Shown here piece after piece: positions 44,704 through 56,884 of a stretch of DNA of 64,000 nucleotides (positions are counted from its first letter, which is position 1; each line of letters opens with the position of its first letter). The stretch is from Glebionis coronaria (Eukaryota; Streptophyta; Magnoliopsida; Asterales; Asteraceae), in contig CM046878.1 of assembly GCA_025667525.1 (NCBI GenBank), positions 95,061,237 to 95,125,236 on the forward strand, in the 5' to 3' direction. The notes beneath the pieces were generated by a model. It was not told the DNA's origin and searched no databases. It worked only from the letters and a program-made list of their open reading frames with translations. The translations under genes and the position numbers were made by a program.

Positions 44704-44723
44704 ATAAGTGTTTTCACACTTAT
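44704..44723 (-). promoter_or_regulatory. Hairpin at Athila-2 LTR start
   Basis: ATAAGTGT / ACACTTAT, eight-base stem with a four-base loop, two bases from the LTR end. Confidence 0.8.
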
Positions 44724-44725
44724 TA

Positions 44726-46755
44726 AATCCCCTACACTTGACCATTGCAATGCCCTCATGCAATGCATTAATTTCAAAGCACGGTTTACATTTTTCATCA
44801 TAGATAACCCACCTTGGCCTTTATTAAATACTAAACACTAAGGAAACTAAAAGAACAAAACAAGTAAGAAATCAAAGACTTACATTGGGGTTTTGTCATG
44901 AACGTTTATCATCCTCAAGTTTCACGTTCCCCATACCAAGCTTAAAAACGAGATCATTGTTATTATAAGTTAGCAAACTAACACAAATGTGGGCCAATTA
45001 TTCACTTAGACTCCCTTATTCCTAGGTGTATCTCTTATATTTTAATATTGTCTTAAATGATCACGAGGATGCATTGTGTGACTTATTTCGATAGTTTATT
45101 AGGCTGACAATATAGTAGGACGGTTTAATCAATAGTTAGCTAAAGGACAAAATCTTTTAAAACTGCTTCTCGGGACCTCATAAAGTTCATATCTTGGAAT
45201 AACTCGCTTCAAGATTTGAGACCTTTCTCGGATCGATATTTGGCAGCGACTTCATTCTTTAAATCTTGAGAGACGTTCATGAAATAATGGTCTTCTCTTC
45301 ATAATAGGAATTTCTTCACTTGAAGTTTTTGAGAGGTTCTTCATATTTGGACCACGACTTCTTCATTTTTCTCCAATCTTTATTTTGGACTTTGATATAC
45401 AACGATCCGCCTCCTTTTAGGACTTGGATCTATTTATCCTCATACCTTGTTAGGGCCTTTTTGGATAGACTTCTCCATGATCTTTAGGGGAGTTTTTGCT
45501 TTTCGTCGTGTGTCTCGATCCTTCATATTGATTTTTGATAATTGATTCTTCACATCACTTTTGGATCTTTAGCAACAAAATGTAGCCCTCATGTCTTGTT
45601 AGGACCTTTTCGGACTCGCCAATCTTCGCATCCCGCTTCAATAAGTTATGCCTTGGCTATGAACTCTAATTAATACCGAGCAACTTTTAAACGATCTTGT
45701 ACTAGAAGCTAAGTAACTTTTCAAATCGTACGACCTTATTTATTGCAGATAAATTTATTAGCAAGCAATGGAAGAAAAAGCTTATAATCAACTCACATAA
45801 ATTCACGAAAGAATACCAAACTTATAATTGACTCTATCATCTCTTGTTCTCCACAGTTTAAAATCTCAAGGAATGAGACTCGTGGATGCTTAGCCAATTA
45901 AATCAAAGTTTTGGATTTTCGAGTTATCTATAGGATCTTGCAAATTCTTAGACTTTTTCAAGTTTAGAAATCACATTTTAAAGTTCCCTTGATAAACAAC
46001 TCTCTAGGATCAATTATAGGAACTTGCGAAAGGTTCTTGTTCTTAACCCGTGAGAGTTAAGACTTTCGCGTTTTAAAGGTCCCTATGTAAAAGCCTAGCA
46101 AAACTTGACTTAAACACGTTAAGGATACTAGCTAGAGTAAACTTAGATAAGTAAACTCGGGTTGAGTCAAAATATTCACGACTTTGAAAAATTTAAAACC
46201 ACTTTATTGAAAATTTATTCTAGCAAAGAAAGTAAATAACGATAACAAAGGAAAATTACAAGGCCAAAATAGATCAAAATTTTTGAAAAATGTCGAAAAA
46301 TTATATTTTCTGGTTAAAATAAGGACAAATTCATGGAAAAGGCCACTTACTTCGATAGAAGTCCCCCTACACTTGATATAAACATTATCCTCAATGTTTA
46401 AGCATGTGGGAGTAAACTCCCCTACACTTAGGACATTGTGCACTTAGGTTAAATCTTTCTATGGAAAGGACAACTATAGTGATTTCAATGTGAACATATA
46501 AGATATGAAATATTGAATCACGACAGTTTAGGATAGAACCGGGAAGATGGGTGCACGGGATCACGGTTCGTTAAAAGTCATAGAGAATGGATCTTTGAAG
46601 CTTAAATCCCTGCATAGGTTAAGAAACAAGACAACAAACACATACGAGACTCCCCCTACACTTATTATGAAAACGGTAAAGGATAGATCACGGGTTGCCT
46701 CCTGAGAAGCGCTTGTTTTTGTTAACCGAGTCACGAGCCTGACTCGACCCAAAAC
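44726..46755 (-). other. Athila-2 3' non-coding region
   Basis: Non-coding, homologous over most of its length to 10519-12534 of Athila-1. Includes the polypurine tract (minus GTGTAGGGGATT) at the LTR border, and the conserved TTGAGGA hairpin at 46380-46400 between two GTGTAGGGG tracts. Confidence 0.75.
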
Positions 46756-47167
46756 TTAATTCAAGGGAAACGTGGTGAGGGATGGAATCATCTCATGAGA
46801 GATGTCCTCACCAAAGTACAACTTCACGCGCTGGCCATTCACCTTAAAATTGGGCCCATTTGGCTAAGAAAGCTCAATGGTGCCATATGGGAAGACTTTG
46901 GCGACGGTGAATGGACCGGACCAGTGGCTCTTCAGCTTTCTCGAGAAGATCTTCAACTGAGAGTCAAAGAGTAAAACTTGATCACCAACGTGGAACTCTC
47001 GGTTCTTAATCCTTGCATCATGGATGATCTTGGTCTTCTCCTTGTAGATTAATGAGTTCTCATAAGCTTGATTCCTCAGTTCGTTGAGCTCGTTGAGTTG
47101 AATCTTCCGAAGATCGCCGGCTTTGTTGATGTCGAAGTTAGCCCACTTCAAGGCCTAGTATGCCTTG
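46756..47167 (-). pseudogene. Athila-2 integrase C-terminus
   Basis: Starts abruptly in the HKAY segment. The frame gives [68 protein letters not shown] and, after a TAG at 46864-46866, [20 protein letters not shown] to the natural stop at 46756-46758. A second TAG at 47155-47157 replaces Trp. This is the DNA-binding end of Athila/Tat integrase; the catalytic core is missing. Confidence 0.85.
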
Positions 47168-48242
47168 TGTAGAAACTAGAAGGGGGGTTGAATAGTTTCT
47201 AGTTAGTTTTCAAAACATTTCGTCTTAATCCACTGTGTGCGGTTCCTTATGTGTACCCGCGGTTCTTTATCAATAAAGAACCGCCGGTCCATTTAGGGAA
47301 CCGCCGACAGTGAACCTAACCTTTTGTTACATGTTAAAATTTGACAATCCTTTGTATCAAATTCTCGATCAAGCTTGACTAGATATGAGATGTGTTTGAT
47401 TGAAAGATAAATACTACAAGTAAGTAAACACACAAACACATCAAATCAAGAGTACATTAAGCAATAGTCTAAACACTAAGCACACACGTACTAAGCATAA
47501 GCTTTTCCACAACTAGGATGTTTAGACTAAGTGATGTACACTTGACCATAATCTAAACACGAAGCACACACGTACTAAGCCTTAGCTTTTCCGCAACTTA
47601 GATGTTTAGATTATGAGATGCACACAACACACAACATATAAATACATCTATAATAATAAAGACATAAATTTAAAAGAAAGTACCGACACGATGATTTATA
47701 GTGGTTCGGTCACGAAGCTCCTCTTCGCCCTACTCCACTCCTCGAGTACACCTTACTCGAGAGTTACTTCACTAGTCAACAAAACTCCTTTCAAGGCGGA
47801 GAAAACCATACACGTCGCTTACACATTTCCGACACTAAGCTAGATGTCGAGTCCTAATCTTAGGTAGGACCAATCTACACAACCTTGCCCACTTCACCAT
47901 TTAACGACACAAGGCTAGATGTCGAGTTCTAATCGAAAGCTAGAACCAATCTTCATGACTCTTCACTTTGGAGCTAAGTGAGAACTTCACACAACACAAC
48001 TACTAATCACTTTAAAGTTTAGTGAGAACTCACAAGACACAACCACATCACTTTATAGTTTAGTGAGAACTACCTAGACACAACCACATCACTTTAGAGT
48101 TTAGTGAGAACTACCAAGACACAACCTAATCTACCCACTAGTTATGTTTTATGGCCCAACATAACAAACCTTGTGTTTTATGGCCTAAACACATAAACCA
48201 TATAGATCTAAGCACACAACACATAGATCTATAACTCTAACA
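47168..48242. repeat. Solo-LTR-like block, about 1.07 kb, without target duplication
   Basis: Begins TGTAGAAACTAGAAGG and ends CTCTAACA, LTR-like ends, with no coding capacity. Inside are a perfect 12 bp hairpin (GCGGTTCTTTAT / ATAAAGAACCGC, 47259-47284), two copies of a roughly 85 bp unit at about 47465-47615 with CTAAACAC...GTTTAGA inverted ends, and three to four copies of a roughly 42 bp unit at 47990-48135 (ACATCACTTTA, GTTTAGTGAGAACT). Flanking five-base words are CCTTG and TTAAG, so there is no duplication. Confidence 0.6.
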
Positions 48243-48282
48243 TTAAGGGGATCGATCCCAATTTTGTACCCATAAAATCTTA

Positions 48283-49581
48283 ATGGAGGAGGATTACAAA
48301 CCCGCAATCCAATGTCAAAGGAGAGTTAACTCCAAAATTCACGACGTCATCAAAAAGGAAGTCCTAAAACTCCTTGACGCGGGAATGATTTACCCTATTT
48401 CTGATAGCCCTTGGGTGAGCCCTATCCATTGTGTCCCTAAAAAGGGAGGAATGACCGTTGTGCCAAACGATGCCAACGAGTTAATTCCAACTAGACTCAT
48501 GACCGGATGGAGAGTGTGCATTGACAATCGTAAGTTGAATGACGCCACTCGAAAAGACCATTTTCCCTTGCCCTTCATGGACCAAATGTTGGAGCGTCTT
48601 GCGGGAAACGATTTCTATTGCTTTTTAGATGGTTTTTCCGGTTACTTCCAAATCCCCATCGATCCTCGTGATCAAGAAAAAACTACGTTTACGTGTCCAT
48701 ATAGAACGTTTGCCTATCGTAGAATGCCATTCGTACTTTGCAATGCACCGGGAACCTTTCAAAGGTGCATGATGGCTATTTTTCATGATATGATCGAGAA
48801 GACGATGGAAGTCTTCATGGATGACTTTTCCGTGTTTAGTAGTTCGTTCACTTCGTGTTTGTTGAATCTTGAGAGAATGTTGAAGCGTTGTGAGGAAACC
48901 AACCTTGTGCTTAATTGGGAAAAATGTCATTTTATGGTTAAAAGTGGAATCGTCTTAGGGCACAAGGTTTCGAAAGCGGGGATTGAGGTAGATCAAGCTA
49001 AGGTAGACATCATCGCCAAATTACCTCATCCCAAAACCGTTAAGGGAGTTAGGAGTTTCCTAGGCCACGCGGGCTTTAATCTTCGATTCATCAAGGATTT
49101 TTCAATGATTTATCGAGCTATTACACATCTCCTCGAAAAAGATGCACGTTTTGTCTTTGACAAAGATTGTGTACGAGCCTTTGAAATCCTTAAGAGGAAA
49201 CTTACCGAAGCTCCCATTCTTGTTGCTCCCAATTGGAACCTCCCCTTTGAGCTCATGTGTGATGCTAGTGACTACGCTATTAGGGCCGTATTGGGGAAAC
49301 GTCATGAAAAACACTTCTTGCCTATTCACTATGCTAGCAAGACGATGATCGAGCCTCAACTAAAATACACTACAATGGAGAAGGAATTCCTTGTCGTGGT
49401 GTATGCATTTGAGAAATTCCGACCTTATCTCGTCTTGACTAAATGCATAGTGTATACGGATCATTCGGTTATCAAGTATCTTATGGCTAAACAAGATGCA
49501 AAGCCAAGATTGCTTCGTTGGATTCTCCTCCTTCAAGAATTTGATCACAAAATCGTTGAAAAAAAGGAGTCGAGAATCTAG
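48283..49581 (+). CDS. Athila-3 reverse transcriptase and RNase H
   Basis: 432 residues open; the Met is in the conserved MEEDYKP segment, not a true start. RT blocks: [20 protein letters not shown] near 27-46, [51 protein letters not shown], and catalytic FMDDFSVF near 176-183. RNase [39 protein letters not shown] and [11 protein letters not shown]. The frame closes at AATCTAG through an extra A in a run of seven at about 49560; the next frame resumes at [12 protein letters not shown]. All RT catalytic residues remain. Confidence 0.9.
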   Translation: MEEDYKPAIQCQRRVNSKIHDVIKKEVLKLLDAGMIYPISDSPWVSPIHCVPKKGGMTVVPNDANELIPTRLMTGWRVCIDNRKLNDATRKDHFPLPFMDQMLERLAGNDFYCFLDGFSGYFQIPIDPRDQEKTTFTCPYRTFAYRRMPFVLCNAPGTFQRCMMAIFHDMIEKTMEVFMDDFSVFSSSFTSCLLNLERMLKRCEETNLVLNWEKCHFMVKSGIVLGHKVSKAGIEVDQAKVDIIAKLPHPKTVKGVRSFLGHAGFNLRFIKDFSMIYRAITHLLEKDARFVFDKDCVRAFEILKRKLTEAPILVAPNWNLPFELMCDASDYAIRAVLGKRHEKHFLPIHYASKTMIEPQLKYTTMEKEFLVVVYAFEKFRPYLVLTKCIVYTDHSVIKYLMAKQDAKPRLLRWILLLQEFDHKIVEKKESRI

Positions 49582-50640
49582 CGGCCGATCATCTTTCTCG
49601 TTTGGAAGATCCTCACCAAAGTGTTTACGAGCCCAAGGAAATCACCAAAACATTTCCGCTCGAGACACTTGGTGTAGTGAATTCTAAGCTTGATTCTTCT
49701 ACCCTATGGTTTGCGGACATCGCAAATTACCATGCGGGAGACTTCATCATCAAGGGTATGATGACTCAAGAAAAACGAAAATTCTTTCGTGACGTCAAGT
49801 TCTATTTTTGGAACGACCCTTACTTGTTTCGAACTTGTGCGGATCAAATTATTCGACGTTGTGTCTTTGGTACCGAAGCTTCTAACATCCTTAGAGCTTG
49901 TCACGAGGGACCCACGGGTGGTCACCATGGTGCTAATCTCACGGCTAAGAAGGTTTTTGATGCCGGTTTCTTTTGGCCTACTATTTACCGAGATGCACAT
50001 GAGCTTGTGAAGTCGTGTGACTCATGCCAACGACAAGGAAAAGCCTCACAAAAAGATGAAATGACACAAAATATCTTCCAAGTGTGTGAGATCTTTGACG
50101 TTTAGGGCATTGACTTTATGGGGCCGTTCCCATCATCTCATGGTATTAAGTACATCCTTGTCGCCGTTGACTACCTATCTAAGTGGGTGGAAGCTAAGGC
50201 TTTGCCCACCAACGATGCTCGTGTGGTAGTCAAGTTTTTGAAAAGCTTGTTTTCTCGGTTTGGAACCCCTCGTGCGTCATAAGCGATCGTGGAACCCATT
50301 TTTGTAACGACAATTCGAAAGGGTCCTAAGGAAATATGGGGTTACATATCGTCTTTCTACGGCTTATCACCCACAAACGAGTGGGAAAGTCGAGGTTTCA
50401 AACCGAGCTTTGAAGAGGATCTTGGAGAGATCTATTAGGGAAAACCGACAATCTTGGTCACATAAGTTGGACGATGATTTATGGGCCTTTAGGACCGCTC
50501 ATAAGACGCCCATCGGGTGCAATCCCTATAAGCTTGTGTATGGGAAGAATTGTCACTTGCCAATTGAACTTGAACACAAAGCTTATTGGGCCCTTAAGCA
50601 TTGTAATGATGATATGGAGACCGCGGGAAACACCAGAAAA
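49575..50640 (+). pseudogene. Athila-3 integrase zinc domain and catalytic core, broken
   Basis: The zinc-binding region is open ([20 protein letters not shown]...[12 protein letters not shown]). A TAG at 50103-50105 replaces Trp just before [13 protein letters not shown]. The core continues with [15 protein letters not shown], changes frame near 50275 into [11 protein letters not shown], and changes again near 50315 before [20 protein letters not shown]. It ends in [20 protein letters not shown] and [14 protein letters not shown]. The D, D and E positions are still recognisable, in three frames. Confidence 0.85.
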
Positions 50641-51017
50641 TGCAATTAAATGAATTGGATGAATTAAGGGATATTGCTTATGAAAATTCATCGTTTTATA
50701 AAGAAAAGACTAAAAAGTTTCATGATTCAAAAATTAAAAACCGGGTTTTTAACATTGGAGATCAAGTGTTGCTTTTTAACTCTCGTTTGAAAATCTTTTC
50801 CGGTAAGTTGAAACCCCGTTGGTCCGGTCCATTCACCGTGACTCAAGTTTTTCCATATGGGACCATCGAGCTAACTCAAAATGATGGCCCCAATTTCAAG
50901 GTGAATGGACATAGGTTGAAGCACTACTTTGGCGGGGAAGTTCCATCCTTGAACTACCTCGACCAAATCACCTTCCCCAATGATAATAGTATTGAGGGGA
51001 TCGAGTCGAGCTCATGA
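50640..51017 (+). CDS. Athila-3 integrase C-terminal region
   Basis: 125 residues ([72 protein letters not shown]), ending in [14 protein letters not shown]. Homologous to the Athila-2 fragment at 46756-47167. The frame shift from the core occurs at about 50630. The natural pol stop is at 51015-51017, just after TCGAGCTCATGA. Confidence 0.85.
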   Translation: MQLNELDELRDIAYENSSFYKEKTKKFHDSKIKNRVFNIGDQVLLFNSRLKIFSGKLKPRWSGPFTVTQVFPYGTIELTQNDGPNFKVNGHRLKHYFGGEVPSLNYLDQITFPNDNSIEGIESSS

Positions 51018-52792
51018 CTCGGTAATCAAGAGTCCCATGCTTATCCTATGTACATATTATCGCTTTCTAACGTAGTAACGTATGGGGATTTGTGCCCTTC
51101 CAACCTTTGTTTCGTGGTTGTTTGTGAATTGTGGATTTTAGATGATCATTATCTTCACGATTGGAGCCTCTCGTGTTCGTTTTATGGGAGAAATCGATCG
51201 TTTGCTTTGAATACTTTCTTAATATCCATGATATATCCTTTGATGTTCTAACCTTAGGTTTATAACACACTTAATAAACGGCTTTAAATTTAACGGTTAC
51301 ACCTTTTCCATGCTAGATTAAGCATTCGAATACGTCTCTAGTATGGGGGTTTTCCAACCCTTAGACTCGAAACATTGAGGACAATGTTTAACTTTAGTAT
51401 GGGGGTGAATAGATACTTGCCTTGCCAAACCTTCACACTTTCCAAAGTTTATCTTTTTTTATCGTTTTGTTGCAAAATAAGGCTAAAAATGGCCAAATTT
51501 TAAATTTTTTCTCATGTTTTATAAGTGTTTGAAGACACGAATGTAGATTTTCCGATGGCGAGAATAAGAGTAATTTTTGACTCGACCGTGCGTGTTGAGC
51601 ACTTAGCTTCGATTCCTTAACTTTATATTAGGCTAAGTCTCTTAAATGAGGACGAGAAATGATAGAGTTAATTATAAGTTACTATGCTAAACGTAGAGTA
51701 CTTGTATTATTTCAAAAACTCATGTGTTCTCGTTGTTTGCTTATTCTCCCTTTGCTTGTAAATAATTTTTGCTTAATAAATATTGACTTAACGGTTTAGT
51801 CTTGATTGTTGGTTTCTAGTCTTTTCTAGTAGCTTCCATGTAATTAAATTGGGAAGACATTAAGGTATCGCCAGCGTCATGGTTTTGAAGTATTGGCAAC
51901 TCAAATAATCGAAAGCTTCACCCAATAATAAGATTTCAAGTGCTCACCTAAATCAAGCAAACAATTTGAAGTCACAAGGCCAAAAAATCTATGCAAAATT
52001 GAAAGTGAATTATGCCTTAATCTTTGAAGCTTTAAAGATCCAAAATTCGCCTTAGTGTGAGGATATACGTCTTTGGCCACCATAAACACCTCATGGCGAG
52101 GTTAAATAAAAGGCAAGGCAAGACCGAAGTCATAATAAAAGCTTCATGGCGAAGTTGAATAAAAGATGGAGGTAAACCTATGATAATAAGGCCCTTCCGT
52201 TAGGGGGCGTATAAAAGTCTTGGTAATAAGTCTCATGTTCAAAACCGTTATAAAACCGTGTTTATCGATCCTTCTTGTTGACTTAATTTTTTGACATCGT
52301 TTTCTATTAGGAGGGGTTATTAATTCGATGGTCTTGGTTACACCGTTAGGACTCTATTTTTAGACCTAAATCTCTATTATCGCATAAGTCAAAAATGTAT
52401 CCTCGTGAAACATTCAGGATAAAATAAAATATAAGAGATACAACTTAGGAAAATGGGAGGATAAGTACATGATTAGGGCATATGAGTAGTGTTAGCATTA
52501 CTAACTTATAATAACAATGATCTCGTGGCACGCTTGGCATAAAATTGGGGTGAAAATCGAGGACGATGAAATTATTTCTAACGAAGCACTCACGTGTTCT
52601 TATTCTATGAACCTAAACGTCCCATTTTGTGATGAAAATCATACATTATGTCTAAAACGCAAGTAGAAGTAATACTAGTAGTGTAGCTAGTTTATTATTC
52701 AATGAAAGTGAATAAAGAATGAGTTTTGGAGGTGCTACGATACTTTATTCTAGCATTGCGTGAGGGCACGGCAATGGTTTAGTATGAGGGAG
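51018..52792 (+). other. Athila-3 3' non-coding region
   Basis: No coding signal. Contains AGTATGGGGG tracts near 51340 and 51399 around the hairpin AAACATTGAGGACAATGTTT (51370-51389), repeated TCATGGCGARGTTRAATAAA near 52091 and 52144, and the polypurine tract AGTATGAGGGAG at the LTR border. Confidence 0.75.
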
Positions 52793-55700
52793 TGATGAGA
52801 CTGCTTTTATACATAGTCTCATCGTCCAAAACAGGCTTTAAATGCATTAAATATCATCAAAAATAGCAAATATATGCTTGTGTTCGTTACTTGTGTATTT
52901 TAGGTATGGATATTGAGAAAATGACAAAAGATCACAAGGAACATTCAAAAACGAATACGGGAAACGAAGCCGCATAATGAACCAAGCCCTAAATGAAGAT
53001 TTTCCAAGGAAAATCCTTGAAGATTTGAAGATTATGCAAGAAGGGTCCTCCAATATTGAAGAATTGACACTTTAAACCCTTGTATTAGTCCTCCTCAAAT
53101 TCAAACATGCCATGAAGGCCTTCAAGTTACAAGAAAGAATAATTTTGGTCCTTAAAATATGTCAATTTGCAAAAAGGACCCTTAACTTTGAAGAAATGGC
53201 AAGAATGGTCCCTCAAGAATGAAGACTTGTCAATTTCAGTCCTCCAAAATGTCAACCATACAAGACAAGACCATTATCTATGAAGAAAATGCCAAAACAA
53301 CCCTTCAAGAATCAACAAATGGCAAGAAATACCCCTGAAAATACTTTGGAAAAGTATTTGGGGCAAAAGTGTGAACTTAGAAACTTCAAATACAAAGGAA
53401 AACGGATTTTGGCATGTTTAAAACAAAGTAGCAAGAAAGAAAGAAACAAGGGATGATTTCTGCCAAGACAACATTCTTACCTAGACTAATCATGGGCTGC
53501 CACGTGCCCCACTCAACCTTTCCCACCAATCACAAGTCACCAACTTGCCATGTCACCTTCCACTTAACCGGTTTTTAACTAACTTATTTAATTAAGTTTT
53601 AAAAACGCGGTTAACATATTTTTAAACTCAAAACAAGATTAAACACCACTATTCATCCCAAGAACACAAATTGGGTATTTGTGTTTAAGCAAAAATTAAA
53701 ACCCCATAACCTCTAGATTTATGATTAATGGTGTCATAAACAAAAACCCACACCTTAAACTTGCCACCTCACCACTTACAAGTTCACATGGGACATGCCC
53801 TGCTCACGTTTTTTGGGGAAGAAGCCAAAAGTGCCAGAGAATATACCACCCACAATGTAGCTTACAACATAAGCTCATTGTGAGCCCTTTGATCAATTCC
53901 AACAGCTCATCCATCAACAAACAGCCAAAATTTCATCACATGATGCCAAGATATTCAAACTTCACAAGGGGCAATTTTGGACTTCTACACATTAGGGTTT
54001 ACGTTTTTTATAGCTTTCATAGAACATTTATAGCCTATATAAGGCATAGGACCTCTTTCATTTTCAGTTGCTCTTGAATTTTTCCTAGTTCACATTTCTG
54101 TAAATCCTTGTTCACTGTTTAATGAAAAGTGTTTGAATTTTGTGAAGAAAATTCAAGTGCCAATCTTTATATTTGTTTGTTTATGTCATATGTTAACTAA
54201 TCTTGAATCTTAAAACGTGTTTTTAAACCTTGTGCAAGAAATTGCACAAAGGATCAAAATTTAATATTTTGCTAAGTCTTGGTTTAAACCTTGGAATTCT
54301 TGGGCTATAAGTGGATCATAGCATCCTGATATTGTGATATCAAGGTGTTGTGAGGCTTATAACTTAGGGATAATCAAGTGTGGGAACAAGGTTGCATTAA
54401 TCAAGTTTATTTTCCAAGTTGTCACATTTCTGTTTTTGATTTATTTGTGCTAACCTTGTTGAATCTTAGCAGAGTTGTTTGTGGAAGCTTGTGCTTGTTC
54501 TTGCTAGCACATAAGCTCAAAAATTCGTGGGTGTGGATGTACATCCATGAGGTTTGAACCTTTTTACCCAAAATCTGCTTAAATACTGATTTTGGTGCTT
54601 TGGTGATCTGCTAGCGTTCTTGGTGAATTTATGGCTTAATCTTGTTTGATACTGCATAATATAACTGTTATTGTGTTTGATTGGGCTTGGGTAACACTTA
54701 AATACACTTATACTTGTTTAAATTGTGATTTGAAAAAGATAAGGGGTGTTTGGGATTACCTGTTTAAGTGCACAAGTTGTATTTGAGTGTGTGTTTGTTG
54801 TTTAATTGAGTTGGTGTCTGTTTAACACTTGGTTGTATGCTAAAACCTGCAAGTTTTCATCTTTGAAACATCAATTTAAAGATTGTGCTATATCTCACTT
54901 GATTTGACTGATTTTGACCTAAGATTTTAGAAATACCTAGAGTATATGCATGTTTAGGGCTAAAAGGTGTTAAATCAAAGTTTGTGTAACCTGATTTGAA
55001 GATTTGAGTGTATAAAATTGGCTTGGAGGTCAATTATATCAGCAAAGTAAAAAGGTCTGCTTGTTCTTGTTCATTAGTAACTATTTTGTGCTTGAATCTG
55101 GATCTAGACTTTGAATCAATGCATGAAACCTGTTAGAATTTGTTCATTTGAATTTATTTTAGCTTGTGTATGCATTTGGTGAAGTTTGGCTGGCTGATTT
55201 TTGCTAAAACTGCTTACTGAGTTAAATCTGCTTATTGTTCATATCTGGTGCTTATCTGGGGATAAATTGAATTAACTGCACTGATTGGCTGTTTGTAATT
55301 GTGTTTTTGTGATTGATATTGACTCCTTATGATTAACTGATCATTTGGGTGCCTTTGCTTAACTTGAATCCACAAAAAAGTCACTAAAGACAAAAAGTCA
55401 ATTAAGTCAAGCAGTGGAAACTTTTCCCACTACTTAGACTCAAAAACTAGCCCCTGCTAGTGTTAATCATCATTCAGCTTATTCATAAGCCAAATTGGCT
55501 TATCCAGACTTGCAACAACTTATTTTTGTGATAGATCTTCCTCATTTGACCCATTTATTTGATCTGGAGCTTATTAGACTTTGACTTTGACTTTTTACTA
55601 GAAAACTCATTAAGTTGACTTTTAAACAAGTGCTTATCTGCTTATTCTGGCTTGTTGCTTGTGCTTATTTGAAAACTTTTTGATTATTTTGCTTAGTTAA

Positions 55701-56880
55701 GTCATTTAAAAGCTTTTGAAAGTTGAATCAGCACTTGAGGTGGTCTAGAACTCAAAAATGACTATTTTGTCGTTTTGTGAAGAGAGTCTTGGCTTATTTC
55801 AGGCTTATTTCTTGTGCTTTTTCCAATTTTCTTTTTATATATCTTTTAAGTAACTCAAAAGAAGCTTGTGTGCCAAATTTTAGCTTATGGCATCAGCTTA
55901 TAGCTTAATGGGCCAAAAAGCCCATTAAGAATAAGCTGCTTTGAAATAAGCTAGCTTAAACACATTTTCAGATTTTGGGCCTTCAGAGTTTTGCTCTTAA
56001 AATCAAATTTTAAGTCAGATATGAGCTTTTGGGCTTATTTGGACAACATTTTTCTTATTGGGCCTATTTGAGCCCATTAAGGGGTCTGTTTGGACTTTTA
56101 GCCCAATTATAGGCCTAATACGGGTATTTTTGTAATTTCAACTTCATTTCTATGTTATTTAGGTTAAAATAAGTAGGTTTGCAACTTTTTAGAATTTTTT
56201 TATAAATTTTAGATTTTTATTAATATTTTATTATTAAAAATTAAAATCTAGATTTTTCAAAGTTTTTCATTTTTCTTAGTTCAAATACATTAAGTTACGA
56301 ATTTTACAATTTTTAGAATCTTTTTATTGTCATTAGATTAATTTTTAGAATTATTTTAAGTTTTAATAGTTTTAATTGTTTTTAAATAGTTTTAATTAAT
56401 TTTAAAATTTTCAAAAATAGTTATAAATTTAGTTAAGTCATTTTAGAGGTTTACAAGTGAAAAAAATCTCATTTTGGGCTTTCTGTTAATTAAATTGATT
56501 TTTTGGGCTTTAATTAGAATTAAAAACTATTATTTAACTAAATGAAAGGTTTGAGTGATTTTTATTTTTTGTAAACTCTAATTACCATTTTTAAGATTTA
56601 TTGCAATTTTTTAGGAATTTTTAGGGTGAATTTTAAATTTTGTCACTTTTTACGGTTTTACGTGCACGACTATTCGTCTTAGTTTAATCCATAATCGTAA
56701 CCGTCATTCTCTTTTAATCTCTTTTCTTCTTTTCATTTCTCATCAATATAATCACAAAAGTTAATCATCTCTCTACACAACACACTAGCCTCCTTGAGAA
56801 CGATCCCCACTTTGTGTCATAAGTGCTTTGGTTTTCTTAAACCGACACTTAATACTTACCATTTTTGCTCTCTTTTCCTA
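52793..56880 (+). repeat. Athila-3 3' LTR (right end approximate)
   Basis: Starts TGATGAGACT with the hairpin GATGAGACT / AGTCTCATC (52794-52823). A TATATAA box near 54032-54040 follows about 1.24 kb in. From 53041 to 53350 about eight copies of a (G/A)(G/T)(T/C)CC(C/T)(T/C)CAA-type unit occur at roughly 35-45 bp. The stretch 54100-56100 is rich in GCTTATT, and 56720-56870 resembles the end of Athila LTRs. No ORF is credible. The right end lies somewhere before 56885. Confidence 0.55.
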
Positions 56881-56884
56881 AAGA

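Larger units (their letters stand above)
42773..44725 (-). repeat. Athila-2 3' LTR
   Basis: About 1953 bp. On the minus strand TAATAAGTGTG (expected TG start mutated) to CTTGTATTA. The end block with ACTGAGTC, ATCAATTCGA and ATTTTTATAC aligns with the Athila-1 LTR end. Minus-strand TATAAATA at 44273-44280 followed by the perfect hairpin ACCCTCCT...AGGAGGGT (44247-44273). Confidence 0.85.
42773..47167 (-). mobile_element. Athila-2: 3' half of a minus-strand Athila-type element
   Basis: Contains the 3' LTR (42773-44725), a 2 kb 3' non-coding region homologous to that of Athila-1, and the last part of integrase (46756-47167). It breaks at 47168 at a solo-LTR-like block; the rest of pol, gag and the 5' LTR are missing. 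It shows that this family does have a pol-bearing form. Confidence 0.85.
48243..56880 (+). mobile_element. Athila-3: plus-strand Athila-type element, pol to 3' LTR
   Basis: Starts within pol just upstream of RT ([22 protein letters not shown] after a one-base loss), then RT, RNase H, integrase, a 1.8 kb 3' non-coding region and a 3' LTR beginning TGATGAGACT. Gag, protease and the 5' LTR are missing to the left of the solo-LTR-like block. Right end not fixed. Confidence 0.8.

Noticed and set aside
54032..54077. A host gene promoter at the TATATAA near 54032
   Set aside because: Its position inside the Athila-3 LTR, downstream of U3, fits the LTR's own promoter and no gene follows.
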